A stretch of 44,547 bases of DNA from Streptomyces sp. CBMA156. Its GTDB lineage: Bacteria > Actinomycetota > Actinomycetes > Streptomycetales > Streptomycetaceae. How positions within the stretch are numbered: the stretch's first letter is position 1; each line of letters opens with the position of its first letter. The position numbers and the translations under genes are program-made. The stretch covers positions 1 through 44,547 of the forward strand of contig NZ_MSJQ01000350.1 in NCBI RefSeq assembly GCF_014596515.1, in the 5' to 3' direction. Below are positions 15,235-25,254 of this stretch, piece after piece. The notes below the pieces were generated by a model. That model saw only the letters and a program-made list of their open reading frames with translations. It searched no databases and was not told the origin of the DNA.

Positions 15235-15462
15235 TCGGGAGAGTCTCCGACCGCGAAAACCGCTGGTCGGAGCGCCGAAGGAGCAACTCCTCCCCGGAAT
15301 CTCTCAGGCATCCGTACCGTGTGGGGTAGGTCACTCTGGAAAGCAGGGCAGGACCGTCGGCATGGGAGCCGGCGATCACCACCCTCACCGACGGTGCAAG
15401 CCGGCGGGGCGCCCACAGCGCACCGTGCGGGTGAAGCTCTCAGGTCCCGATGACAGAGGGGG
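15235..15462 (+). promoter_or_regulatory. Tandem glycine riboswitch
   Basis: Two aptamers in series. The first (about 15235-15340) has CGGGAGAGTC, GCGCCGAAGGAGCAA (15272-15286) and AATCTCTCAGGCA (15298-15310). The second (about 15351-15462) has ACGGTGCAAGCC (15391-15402) and AAGCTCTCAGG followed by ACAGAGGGGG. These are the conserved glycine-riboswitch core elements. Downstream, GGCCTTTCG (15464-15472) can pair with the CGAAGGCC near 15508-15515, a candidate expression platform before the gcvP ribosome site (AGGAGG, 15550-15555). Glycine would be expected to turn gcvP on. Confidence 0.92.
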
Positions 15463-15566
15463 AGGCCTTTCGGGTCGCCCGCCCAGGCTGAGCCGCTGTC
15501 CGCAGCGGCGAAGGCCGGCCGGCGTGCGCACCCCCGCCGGTCCGTGACCAGGAGGCCTCGACCACC

Positions 15567-18467
<2,901 letters not shown>

Positions 18468-18500
18468 CCGGACCGGACCCGAGGAGGTCCTGCTCGGACC

Positions 18501-18537
18501 GGCAGGGCCCCGGCGGAGTTTCCGCCGGGGCCCTGCC
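18501..18537 (+). terminator. gcvP terminator
   Basis: A perfect 17-bp stem (18501-18517 with 18521-18537) with a 3-nt loop, starting 34 bases after the gcvP stop. It may also stop the convergent DUF5999 transcript. Confidence 0.9.
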
Positions 18538-18589
18538 CGTTGCGCTCGTTCGTCGGCGGCTGCCCCCGCCGTACGGTCCGACCGGGTGG

Positions 18590-18781
18590 TCAGGCCGCGT
18601 GGGCGACGGGGCGGCGCGGGGCGATCACCCGGCCGTCGGGCAGCAGTTCTCCGGTGTCCTCGAAGAGGACGACGCCGTTGCAGAGCAGGCTCCAGCCCTG
18701 CTCCGGGTGGCGGGCCACCGACGCGGCCGCCTCACGGTCCTCGGACTCGGCCGACGGGCACTCAGGACGGTGCTGGCACAT
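18590..18781 (-). CDS. DUF5999 family small protein
   Basis: 63 residues beginning MCQHRPECPSAESEDREAA and containing HPEQGWSLLCNGVVLFED and a LLPDG(R)VIAPRRP end, the DUF5999 pattern found almost only in streptomycetes. Two early cysteines and a later one (LLCNG) are conserved and may bind metal (inference). The ATG at 18781 follows GAGGG at a 7-base distance; an in-frame ATG at 18880 would add 33 residues not seen in the family. Function unknown. Confidence 0.85.
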   Translation of the reverse strand: MCQHRPECPSAESEDREAAASVARHPEQGWSLLCNGVVLFEDTGELLPDGRVIAPRRPVAHAA

Positions 18782-19194
18782 ACGCGTACCCTCGCTTCGC
18801 TTCGCGATCCTCCCCGTGATGCGGTCGCCGGAGGTCGGGCCGTCCGGAGCCGCCGCGGTAGTCGGATCCTGTCCGCACACCGGCCAAGTGTGGACCGGCG
18901 CTCAAGTGGGTAGGACAGGGGGTCCTTCCACGCTGGTTCCCAGTGTCGGCATCTACGGACCCGCGCGCAGGGATTTCGTGACATGCGCCACAACTCCCGG
19001 GCATAGATCACCCGTTCAGGTGGGACAGCGGGGAAATGGCGCACCAGTGGGTCAGTCGGGACATGGCCCGTTGGGGCCATGGCGGATGGCTCGTCCGGGT
19101 GGGTGCCGTTCGGGTGAGGAAAGCGGGGGCGGGTGCGCGGGCACGGCTGAGGGCCGCCGGGCGGGTGGGCCCGGCGGCCGGTGGGGTCGCCGGG
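18782..19194. other. Intergenic region with a possible plus-strand promoter and hairpins
   Basis: No gene is supported here. GTGACA (18978-18983), 18 bp and CATAGA (19002-19007) resemble a plus-strand promoter that does not face any adjacent plus-strand gene. Downstream are a perfect 8-bp stem CATGGCCC/GGGCCATG (19062-19069 with 19074-19081) and the stem at 19152-19179. A short RNA is possible but unproven. The rest of the region shows nothing recognisable. Confidence 0.3.
19152..19179 (-). terminator. Terminator-like hairpin after the 19195-19767 gene
   Basis: GGCCGCCGGGC (19152-19162) pairs perfectly with GCCCGGCGGCC (19169-19179) across a 6-nt loop, 15 bases beyond the minus-strand stop codon. 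Confidence 0.6.
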
Positions 19195-19767
19195 TCAGGA
19201 GGAGCCGAGCAGCAGCGGCCTGGCGAGCGGGGCGCGGGCGAGCAGCGGCAGCAGTTCGGCGGCCGGGCAGGCGCGGTGCGCGGTGACGCCGAGCGGGGCC
19301 GGGGCCAGCGGGATCAGCAGGTCGGCGGCCGGATCGGTGTCGGGGCTGTGCAGCCAGAGCGCCGTGGCGTACTGGCCGGGGAAGGTCAGCAGCCGGGGCT
19401 GCCGGCGGGTCCTGGAGCCCTGGGCGAGCTGCCAGGCCTCGCGCAGGGCGCGGACCGTCGAGTCGAGGTAGGGGCCGGCGGTGAAGTGGGAGAAGGTGTG
19501 ACCCTCGGCGCCCTGCACCACCTCGGCGGCGGCGGCGACCTCGGTGCCGTCCTTGATCAGGAAGCGCCAGCCGGTGCGGCGGGCGGCCGGGAGCTCCGGG
19601 CGCGGGCCGTTCAGGACGTACACCGCGAGCGGGTGGGCGGGGAGCAGTGGGCCGTTCGGACGGAGCAGTGCTGCGGCGGCGGGCTGGCGCAGCGCGGTCT
19701 CCGAGTCGAGCGCGCCCAGGACGGCGCGCAGGGCGCTCGGTGGGGGCTGGGGGGTTTGCAGGGTCAT
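19195..19767 (-). CDS. Hypothetical protein of unrecognised family
   Basis: 190 residues beginning MTLQTPQPPPSALRAVLGALD. The middle contains a possible mixed alpha/beta fold (AVYVLNGPRPELP, GWRFLIKDGTEVAAAAEVVQG, HTFSHFTAGPYLDSTVRALREAWQLA). The C part is rich in Leu, Ala and Pro (LIPLAPAPLGVTAHRACPAAELLPLLARAPLARPLLLG). There is no signal peptide or clear membrane helix. The ATG at 19767 was chosen because upstream in-frame residues are Arg/Pro-rich and unlike coding sequence; GAGAGG lies about 14 bases upstream. It is divergent from the GCS2-type ligase gene, which may indicate shared control. I do not recognise the family. Confidence 0.65.
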   Translation of the reverse strand: MTLQTPQPPPSALRAVLGALDSETALRQPAAAALLRPNGPLLPAHPLAVYVLNGPRPELPAARRTGWRFLIKDGTEVAAAAEVVQGAEGHTFSHFTAGPYLDSTVRALREAWQLAQGSRTRRQPRLLTFPGQYATALWLHSPDTDPAADLLIPLAPAPLGVTAHRACPAAELLPLLARAPLARPLLLGSS

Positions 19768-20159
19768 GGCGGGGTCCGCCTCTCCAAGCGAGATCGGCGT
19801 GCGAGTGCGGCATACCGGCATGGCGCGGCGACGCGTCCACGGTGACGGGCCTGGCCGTGTCCGGTTGTGCAGGATCGCGGTGCCGGCGCGGTCGCCGCCG
19901 TCGACGAGGCTCCGGGGCTCCGGAGCTTCGGGGCAAAGGCGGACCGGCCGGAGGCTGGCGAAATTCGAACAGATGCGCAGGGTGACCTGTTTATCACAGG
20001 CAGTGGCGTCGGGCAAGTCCACAGTTCTACTGATTCTCCGTCAGATGCCTTGCAATGCAAGCCAGTAGGCGCATTCGGGTATCGATCTTCGGGGCGGGCA
20101 TCATGCTTGCACGGTCGGTCGACCGGGTGCTCGACGGGGTGGCTCTGGAGGAGGGGACC
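19768..20159. other. Divergent intergenic region
   Basis: 392 bp between divergent genes. It includes a palindrome CTTGCA-a-TGCAAG (20049-20061) and a short inverted repeat CCTGT/ACAGG around 19985. On the minus strand TGGACT, 17 bp and TGTGAT form a weak promoter candidate. On the plus strand a GGAGGAGGGG site (20147-20156) serves the GTG at 20160. In-frame ATGs from 20055 exist but lack ribosome sites. Confidence 0.35.
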
Positions 20160-21665
20160 GTGGGCGAGAAGGTCGTGGCGACTCGGGCGGAACTGGCGGA
20201 CCGGCAGCTGTACCGGCGCAAGCTCCAGACCTGCCTCGAAGCGCTCGGACGGATGCTCCAGGAGGACCGCTTCGACCGGCCGCGGGCGGTGATGGGCCTG
20301 GAGATCGAGCTCAACCTGGCCGACGAGCAGGGCCTGCCGGCCATGAACAACGCCCAGGTGCTGAGCGCGATCGGCTCCAGCGACTTCCAGACCGAGCTGG
20401 GAAAGTTCAACATCGAGGTCAACATCACCCCGCACCGGCTCTGCGGACACGTCTTCGAGGAACTGCGCGAGGAGATCGACACCGGGCTGCGCTACGCCGA
20501 CCGGCGGGCGGCCGAGGCGGGCACCAGGATCGTCATGGTGGGCATCCTGCCGACCCTGGAACACGCCCACACCGGCCTGGACGCGATGAGCCACAACCAG
20601 CGGTACAGCCTGCTCAGCGACCAGATCCTGGCCGCCCGCGGGGAGGACATCGCGCTGGACATCGAAGGAGTCGAGCACCTCCAGCTGGAGTCGATCACCA
20701 TGGTGGCCGAGGCCGCCGCGACCTCGCTCCAGCTGCACCTCCAGGTGACCCCGGAACGGTTCTCCTCGGTGTGGAACGCGGCCCAGGCGCTCTGCGGGCC
20801 GCAGCTCGCGCTCGGCGCCAACTCGCCGTTCCTGTTCGGGCGGGAGCTGTGGCGGGAGACCCGTCCGGTGCTCTTCCAGCAGGCCTGTGACACCCGTACG
20901 GCGGAGCTCAAGGCGCAGGGGGTGCGCCCGATCACCTGGTTCGGCGAGCGCTGGGTGGACTCGGCGTACGACCTGTTCGAGGAGAACCTGCGGTACTTCC
21001 CCGCGCTGCTGCCGATCTGCGACGACGAGGACCCGATGAAGGTGCTGTCCTCGGGCGGTGCGCCCAGGCTCGCCGAGATGCGGCTGCACAACGGCACCAT
21101 CTACCGCTGGAACCGCCCGGTGTACGACGTCGCGGGCGGGACCGCGCACCTGCGGGTGGAGAACCGGGCGCTGCCGGCCGGGCCGACGGTGGCCGACACC
21201 CTGGCCAACGCCGCCTTCTACTACGGGCTGGTGCGGGTGCTCGCCGAGCAGCCCAGGCCGGTCTGGACCCGGCTGCCGTTCGAGCGGGCCGACGAGAACT
21301 TCCGGCAGGGCGCCCGGTACGGCATCGACGCGGTGTTCCAGTGGCCCCGCCAGGGGCGGGCCGGCCGCGGCGGCGGGCTGCAGACGGTGTCCGCCGTCGA
21401 CCTGGTGCTGAACGAGTTGCTGCCGATGGCCCACCAGGGCCTCGACGAGTGGGGTGTGGAGCCCGCGGACCGGGACCGCTACCTGGGCATCATCGAGCAG
21501 CGCTGCCTGCGCCGCACCAACGGCGCGACCTGGCAGGCCGCGACCTTCCACCGGCTGCGCGAGCAGTACGGGATGGACCGGCCGGCCGCGCTCGCGGCGA
21601 TGACCAGGCGCTACGCCGAGCACATGCGCGGCGGCGAGCCGGTGCACACCTGGCCGGTGGGCTGA
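20160..21665 (+). CDS. Glutamate-cysteine ligase family (GCS2-type) protein
   Basis: 501 residues, beginning at the GTG 20160 with GGAGG eight bases upstream. The fold of the carboxylate-amine/thiol ligase family is indicated by MGLEIELNLADEQG (acidic metal-binding residues), ELGKFNIEVNITPH, SLQLHLQVTPERF and GANSPFLFGRELWRETRP. These enzymes use ATP to join the gamma-carboxyl of glutamate (or another acid) to an amine. Actinobacteria make mycothiol rather than glutathione, so the substrate may not be cysteine. EgtA of ergothioneine synthesis belongs to the same superfamily, but no other egt gene is nearby. The cytoplasmic protein appears complete. Confidence 0.75.
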   Translation: MGEKVVATRAELADRQLYRRKLQTCLEALGRMLQEDRFDRPRAVMGLEIELNLADEQGLPAMNNAQVLSAIGSSDFQTELGKFNIEVNITPHRLCGHVFEELREEIDTGLRYADRRAAEAGTRIVMVGILPTLEHAHTGLDAMSHNQRYSLLSDQILAARGEDIALDIEGVEHLQLESITMVAEAAATSLQLHLQVTPERFSSVWNAAQALCGPQLALGANSPFLFGRELWRETRPVLFQQACDTRTAELKAQGVRPITWFGERWVDSAYDLFEENLRYFPALLPICDDEDPMKVLSSGGAPRLAEMRLHNGTIYRWNRPVYDVAGGTAHLRVENRALPAGPTVADTLANAAFYYGLVRVLAEQPRPVWTRLPFERADENFRQGARYGIDAVFQWPRQGRAGRGGGLQTVSAVDLVLNELLPMAHQGLDEWGVEPADRDRYLGIIEQRCLRRTNGATWQAATFHRLREQYGMDRPAALAAMTRRYAEHMRGGEPVHTWPVG

Positions 21666-21672
21666 GGCCTCC

Positions 21673-21737
21673 CCGCCGGAGCGCTCCGGCGGCTGTGTCA
21701 GGATGATCGCTCCGGCGGTCGGCCGACGGCCGGAGCG
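21673..21737. other. Cluster of four related palindromic arms before the CPBP gene
   Basis: A perfect 20-bp palindrome at 21673-21692 contains GCCGGAGCG and its complement. A second pair, CGCTCCGGC (21708-21716) and GCCGGAGCG (21729-21737), forms a 9-bp stem with a 12-nt loop. Because all four arms are complementary, they can form mutually exclusive stems. They may terminate the upstream gene, act as an attenuator, or be a double protein site. Confidence 0.6.
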
Positions 21738-21760
21738 ACCGCCCGTCCGCTGGAGCCCCC

Positions 21761-22549
21761 GTGACCACCGTCCCGACCGCGCCGGAGACCGCGAAGCCCA
21801 CCCCTCGGCTGCTCGGCGCGGAGCTGCTGATCGTCCTGGGCCTCTCCCTCGGGGCGAGCGGGATCAGTGCGCTGATCAGCTTCACCGGCTCGCTCACCGA
21901 ACCGCTCAAGCTCGGCCAGCAGGTCGCCACGCTGAACGGCTCGCGGGCACCGGGGCGGCCCTGGCTGGACCTGGTGTGGCAGCTGTACTACATCGGGCGC
22001 GGGCTGATGCCGGTGGTGCTGGTCGGCTACCTGCTGGTGCGCGAGGGCGTGGCGCTGCGGGTGCTGGGCTTCGACCTCTGGCAGAAGCTGCGCGACCTGG
22101 GCCGGGGCGCCGCCGTCGCGGCCGCCATCGGCGGGTCGGGGCTGGCGCTCTACCTGGCCTCGCAGGCGGCCGGGTACAACCTGACGGTGGCGCCGTCCGG
22201 GCTGCCGGACGTGTGGTGGCGGGTGCCGGTGCTGCTGTTGTCGGCCTGGCAGAACGCCGTCCTGGAGGAGGTCGTCGTCCTCGGCTACCTGCTGCGCCGG
22301 GTGCGGCAGCTGGGGTGGTCCTGGCCGGCGGCGGTGGCGGCGAGTTCGGTGCTGCGCGGCTCGTACCACCTGTACCAGGGGGTCGGCGGGCTGGTCGGCA
22401 ACATGGTGATGGGCGTGGTGTTCTGCCTGCTCTACCGGCGCTGGGGGCGGGTGATGCCGCTGGTGGTGGCGCACGCGCTGATCGACACGGTGGCCTTCGT
22501 CGGGTACGCCCTGCTGGCCGGGCACGTCAGCTGGCTGCCGACCCCTTGA
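21761..22549 (+). CDS. CPBP family intramembrane metalloprotease
   Basis: 262 residues and about 6-8 membrane helices. The Abi/CAAX-processing motifs are NAVLEEVVVLGYLLRR (Glu-Glu pair, helix motif 1), SSVLRGSYHLYQG (motif 2 histidine) and VVAHALIDTVAF (motif 3 His and Asp). These residues form the catalytic metal site in the family. The substrate is unknown; relatives process prenylated or peptide substrates in membranes, sometimes bacteriocin-linked, but nothing nearby suggests that. GTG start with TGGAG five bases upstream. Its 3' end overlaps the convergent HAD gene by 23 bp. Confidence 0.85.
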   Translation: MTTVPTAPETAKPTPRLLGAELLIVLGLSLGASGISALISFTGSLTEPLKLGQQVATLNGSRAPGRPWLDLVWQLYYIGRGLMPVVLVGYLLVREGVALRVLGFDLWQKLRDLGRGAAVAAAIGGSGLALYLASQAAGYNLTVAPSGLPDVWWRVPVLLLSAWQNAVLEEVVVLGYLLRRVRQLGWSWPAAVAASSVLRGSYHLYQGVGGLVGNMVMGVVFCLLYRRWGRVMPLVVAHALIDTVAFVGYALLAGHVSWLPTP

Positions 22550-23054
22550 CCGACAGCGCCTGGCCGCGCGGCGGGCGGGCGAGCAGCCGGTCGACGTGCC
22601 GGCGCTCCAGGCCCTGGCCGGGGTCGACGGGCAGCAGCAGGCGGTCCCGGCGCAACTGGGAGCGGCGGACCAGCCGCGGCGGGATGACGTCGTCCACCCA
22701 GGCGAACGGGCGCCCCTCGGCGTAGCGCAGCAGCGGGGCCCACTTGGCGGCGGAGAAGAGCTCCATCAGCGGGACGCGCGGGTCGCCCGGCTGGGGGACG
22801 TAGCCGGTGAAGGTGACCACGGGGAGCGGGTCCAGGCCGATCGCCGGGGCGATGTGGGTGTTCGCGTGGGCCTCCCAGGTGGTCGCCCACACCAGGTCGT
22901 ACGTGCCGGCGAGTTCGCGCAGCCAGGCGCCGTGCCGGGCGGAGAGCAGGACGGTGTAGCCGAACATGGTGTGGGCGTCGAACCCGGCGTCCGGATGCGG
23001 GCAGACCGGGTTCAGGACGCCGTCGACGTCCAGGAACAGCAGTGGCTTCGGCAC
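22527..23054 (-). CDS. HAD-superfamily hydrolase-like protein
   Basis: 175 residues from the GTG at 23054 (GGGGG lies five to nine bases upstream). Motif I is PLLFLDVDGVLNPV, with the nucleophile aspartate followed by the acid/base aspartate. YDLVWATTWEAHAN corresponds to motif II (Thr), and PFAWVDDVIPP to the acidic motif IV. It lacks an obvious large cap domain. The substrate is unknown. A longer in-frame start at ATG 23123 is possible, but the conserved domain begins at once after the chosen start. It ends inside the CPBP gene (tail-to-tail overlap). Confidence 0.8.
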   Translation of the reverse strand: MPKPLLFLDVDGVLNPVCPHPDAGFDAHTMFGYTVLLSARHGAWLRELAGTYDLVWATTWEAHANTHIAPAIGLDPLPVVTFTGYVPQPGDPRVPLMELFSAAKWAPLLRYAEGRPFAWVDDVIPPRLVRRSQLRRDRLLLPVDPGQGLERRHVDRLLARPPRGQALSVKGSAAS

Positions 23055-23095
23055 CGGTGGCCCCCAGAGACGGTGGTGTTTCCTGACTGTTCGGA

Positions 23096-23145
23096 CGCCC
23101 CGCGCGCACCTCCGGTTGCTCACGGAGATGGGCGCACGCGGGGCG
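23096..23145 (-). terminator. Imperfect terminator hairpin after the 23155-24426 MFS gene
   Basis: CGCCCCGCG (23096-23104) pairs with CGCGGGGCG (23137-23145), and CTCCG pairs with CGGAG inside, with bulges. It lies 10 bases after the MFS stop and before the HAD gene on the same strand. Confidence 0.5.
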
Positions 23146-23154
23146 CACAGGGGC

Positions 23155-24426
23155 TCACGGCGCTGGCGCGGGCTCGCTGACGGGCACCGGTGCGTCCGTC
23201 GTGCTCCGACGGCTCAACCGGCGGACCTGCGGTTCCAGCAGGACGACCGCGCTGAGCACCAGGCAGATGACGGCGCACGCCCAGAGCGCGCCGGACAGGC
23301 CGAGCGCCACCGCGGCGGGCCCGGCCAGCGCGGTGCCGACCGGGGCCAGCGAGTAGGAGCCGAGTTCGTCGTAGGCGCTGACCCGGGAGAACATCTCCTC
23401 GGGTATCTCCTGCTGGAGCGCGACCATCCAGTTGACGCCGAAGACGGTGACGCCGACGCCGGACAGGAACATCGCGACGACCAGCAGCGGCAGCGGCACC
23501 TCGGCGGCGAGGGCGAGGGCGGGCACGCCGAACAGGAAGACCCCCCAGTTGCCGACCAGCAGGATCCGGCGGGGCCGCCAGCGGGTCATCAGCACGCCGG
23601 TGGCCACCAGCCCGACGCCGTAGGCGGACATCGCCAGGCCCCAGGCGCCCGGGCCGCCGAGCCGCTCCTTGGCGGCGGTCGGCCCGTACACCGACTCGAC
23701 CGCGTTGATGCAGGCGACCAGGACGGAGAACTGGAGCACGATCACCCAGAGCCAGCGGCGGGAGGCGAACTCCCGCCAGCCCTCGCGCAGATCGCGCAGC
23801 ATGCCGCCGCCGGAGGGCACCGGGTCCTTCTCCGGCTCCAGGAAGTAGCGGAGCGCGGCGGCGGCCAGGAAGCAGAGGGCGTCCAGGGCGAGCACCCAGC
23901 CGGGGCCGACGGCGGCGGTGAGCGCGCCGCCGAGGGCCGCGCCGCCGATCTGGGAGGCGTTGAGGCCCATCCGGAAGACCGCGAAGGCGCGGGCGGCGTG
24001 CTCCTTGGGGACGGCCTGCATGATCATGCCGCCGGAGGCGGGCGAGTACAGGGCGTAGCCGGCCCCGCCGGCCGCGGAGAGCACCATCATCTGCCAGAAC
24101 CGGACGTCCCCGGTCAGCACCAGGGCGGCCAGGACGGCCTGGGAGACGCCGCTGAACACGTTGGCGGCGACCATGATCAGGTGGCGCGGCAGCCGGTCGG
24201 CGAGGGTGCCGCCGACCACCATGAGCAGCACGGTGGGCACCAGCCGGGCGGCGGTGACGTAGCCGACCTCGGTGGTGGTGCCGCCGGTGCCGAGCACGGC
24301 GAAGGCGGTGGCGATGGGGGCTCCGGCGTTGCCCAGGCCGCTGATCACGGTGGCGGCGGTCTGGATGCGGAAGTTGCGGCTCGCCCAGGCGAAACGGCGG
24401 GGGGAGGAGGGTGGGGTGGTCGGCAC
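23155..24426 (-). CDS. MFS transporter (EntS/MFS_3-like)
   Basis: 423 residues with about 12 membrane helices. Features are FRIQTAATVISGLGNAGAPIATAFAVL (helix 1), GGTLADRLPRHLIM (motif A between helices 2 and 3), SPASGGMIMQAVPKEHAARAFAVFRMGLNASQIGG and a central cytoplasmic loop (EPEKDPVPSGGG). The family includes enterobactin and drug exporters; the substrate is not known. I chose the GTG at 24426 because a good promoter (24433-24461) covers the alternative ATG at 24462, whose codon overlaps the -35 element. The mRNA is predicted to be leaderless. Confidence 0.85.
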   Translation of the reverse strand: MPTTPPSSPRRFAWASRNFRIQTAATVISGLGNAGAPIATAFAVLGTGGTTTEVGYVTAARLVPTVLLMVVGGTLADRLPRHLIMVAANVFSGVSQAVLAALVLTGDVRFWQMMVLSAAGGAGYALYSPASGGMIMQAVPKEHAARAFAVFRMGLNASQIGGAALGGALTAAVGPGWVLALDALCFLAAAALRYFLEPEKDPVPSGGGMLRDLREGWREFASRRWLWVIVLQFSVLVACINAVESVYGPTAAKERLGGPGAWGLAMSAYGVGLVATGVLMTRWRPRRILLVGNWGVFLFGVPALALAAEVPLPLLVVAMFLSGVGVTVFGVNWMVALQQEIPEEMFSRVSAYDELGSYSLAPVGTALAGPAAVALGLSGALWACAVICLVLSAVVLLEPQVRRLSRRSTTDAPVPVSEPAPAP

Positions 24427-24432
24427 CCGGTG

Positions 24433-24461
24433 ACTATGCCGAAGGGTCGTACGGCTGTCCA
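24433..24461 (-). promoter_or_regulatory. Leaderless promoter of the MFS gene
   Basis: On the minus strand, TGGACA (24461-24456) and CATAGT (24438-24433) are separated by 17 bp, and the -10 lies six bases before the GTG at 24426. This argues for a start-codon-initiated transcript. Confidence 0.65.
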
Positions 24462-24496
24462 TACGGTTTTCGTCCCGGCGCCCCGGGGCGGGGGTT

Positions 24497-25198
24497 TCAG
24501 CCGAGATGGCCCCAGAGGAAGGTGAGGGTGCGGCGCCAGGCGATCCGGGCCTGGAGGGGGTCGTGGGTGCCGATCAGGTTCTCGTCGTTCATGAAGGCGT
24601 GCCCGGCCGGGTAGAAGTGGATCTCCGGACGGACGTCGGTGGCCTCGCCGATCCGGATCGCCGCCTCGTCCACGGCGGCCATCGGGATCGAGCCGTCCAG
24701 CTCGCCGAAGTGGCCGAGCACGTGGGCGGTCAGACCGCGGTAGTCGAAGTCCGGGTCGGGCGGCAGGCCGTAGAACGGCACCACGGCGGCCACCTTGTCG
24801 CCGGCCCTCGCGGCCAGCAGCAGGGCGAAGCCGCCCCCCATGCAGAAGCCGACCACCCCGACCGCGTCGCCGACCACGCCGTCCAGCGCGAGCAGGTGGT
24901 CGACGGCCCCGGCGAGGTCCTCCACCGCCCGCTCGACCGGGAGCTCGCGCCTGAACCGGGCCGCCTCGGTGCCGTCGTGGGTGGTGGCGCCGCCGAACAG
25001 GTCGGGGGCGAGGACGGTGAAACCCTCGGCGGCGAAGCGGTCGGCCACGTCGGCGATGTGCGAGGTGAGGCCCCACCACTCCTGCACCACCACCAGGCCG
25101 GGACCGACGCCCTGCGGCGGGCGGGCCAGGTAGCCGTGCGCCGTACGGCCGTTGCTCGGGAAGGTGACGTTCTGCCGGGAGCCGCCCTGGTCAGGCAT
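24497..25198 (-). CDS. Dienelactone hydrolase family protein
   Basis: 233-residue cytoplasmic alpha/beta hydrolase. The catalytic triad of the dienelactone hydrolase family is present: Cys119 in GFCMGGG, Asp168 in GELDGSIP, and His200 in YPAGHAF. The helper Glu40 precedes the WWGL motif. This class opens dienelactone in chlorocatechol breakdown, but many members act on other esters. ATG start with GAGGAAG just upstream. It is 56 bp downstream of the sugar-porter gene on the same strand, with no terminator between, so both may be transcribed together. No other aromatic catabolism gene is visible. Confidence 0.88.
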   Translation of the reverse strand: MPDQGGSRQNVTFPSNGRTAHGYLARPPQGVGPGLVVVQEWWGLTSHIADVADRFAAEGFTVLAPDLFGGATTHDGTEAARFRRELPVERAVEDLAGAVDHLLALDGVVGDAVGVVGFCMGGGFALLLAARAGDKVAAVVPFYGLPPDPDFDYRGLTAHVLGHFGELDGSIPMAAVDEAAIRIGEATDVRPEIHFYPAGHAFMNDENLIGTHDPLQARIAWRRTLTFLWGHLG

Positions 25199-25254
25199 GG
25201 CTTCCTCTCGGTGGGTCGGGCCGCGTGCGGCGGGGGTCTGCGGGGCGGTCCCGG

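Noticed and set aside
22966..24525. Plus-strand frame opposite the EntS-like transporter
   Set aside because: Same shadow pattern; the minus strand has transporter motifs and a good promoter.
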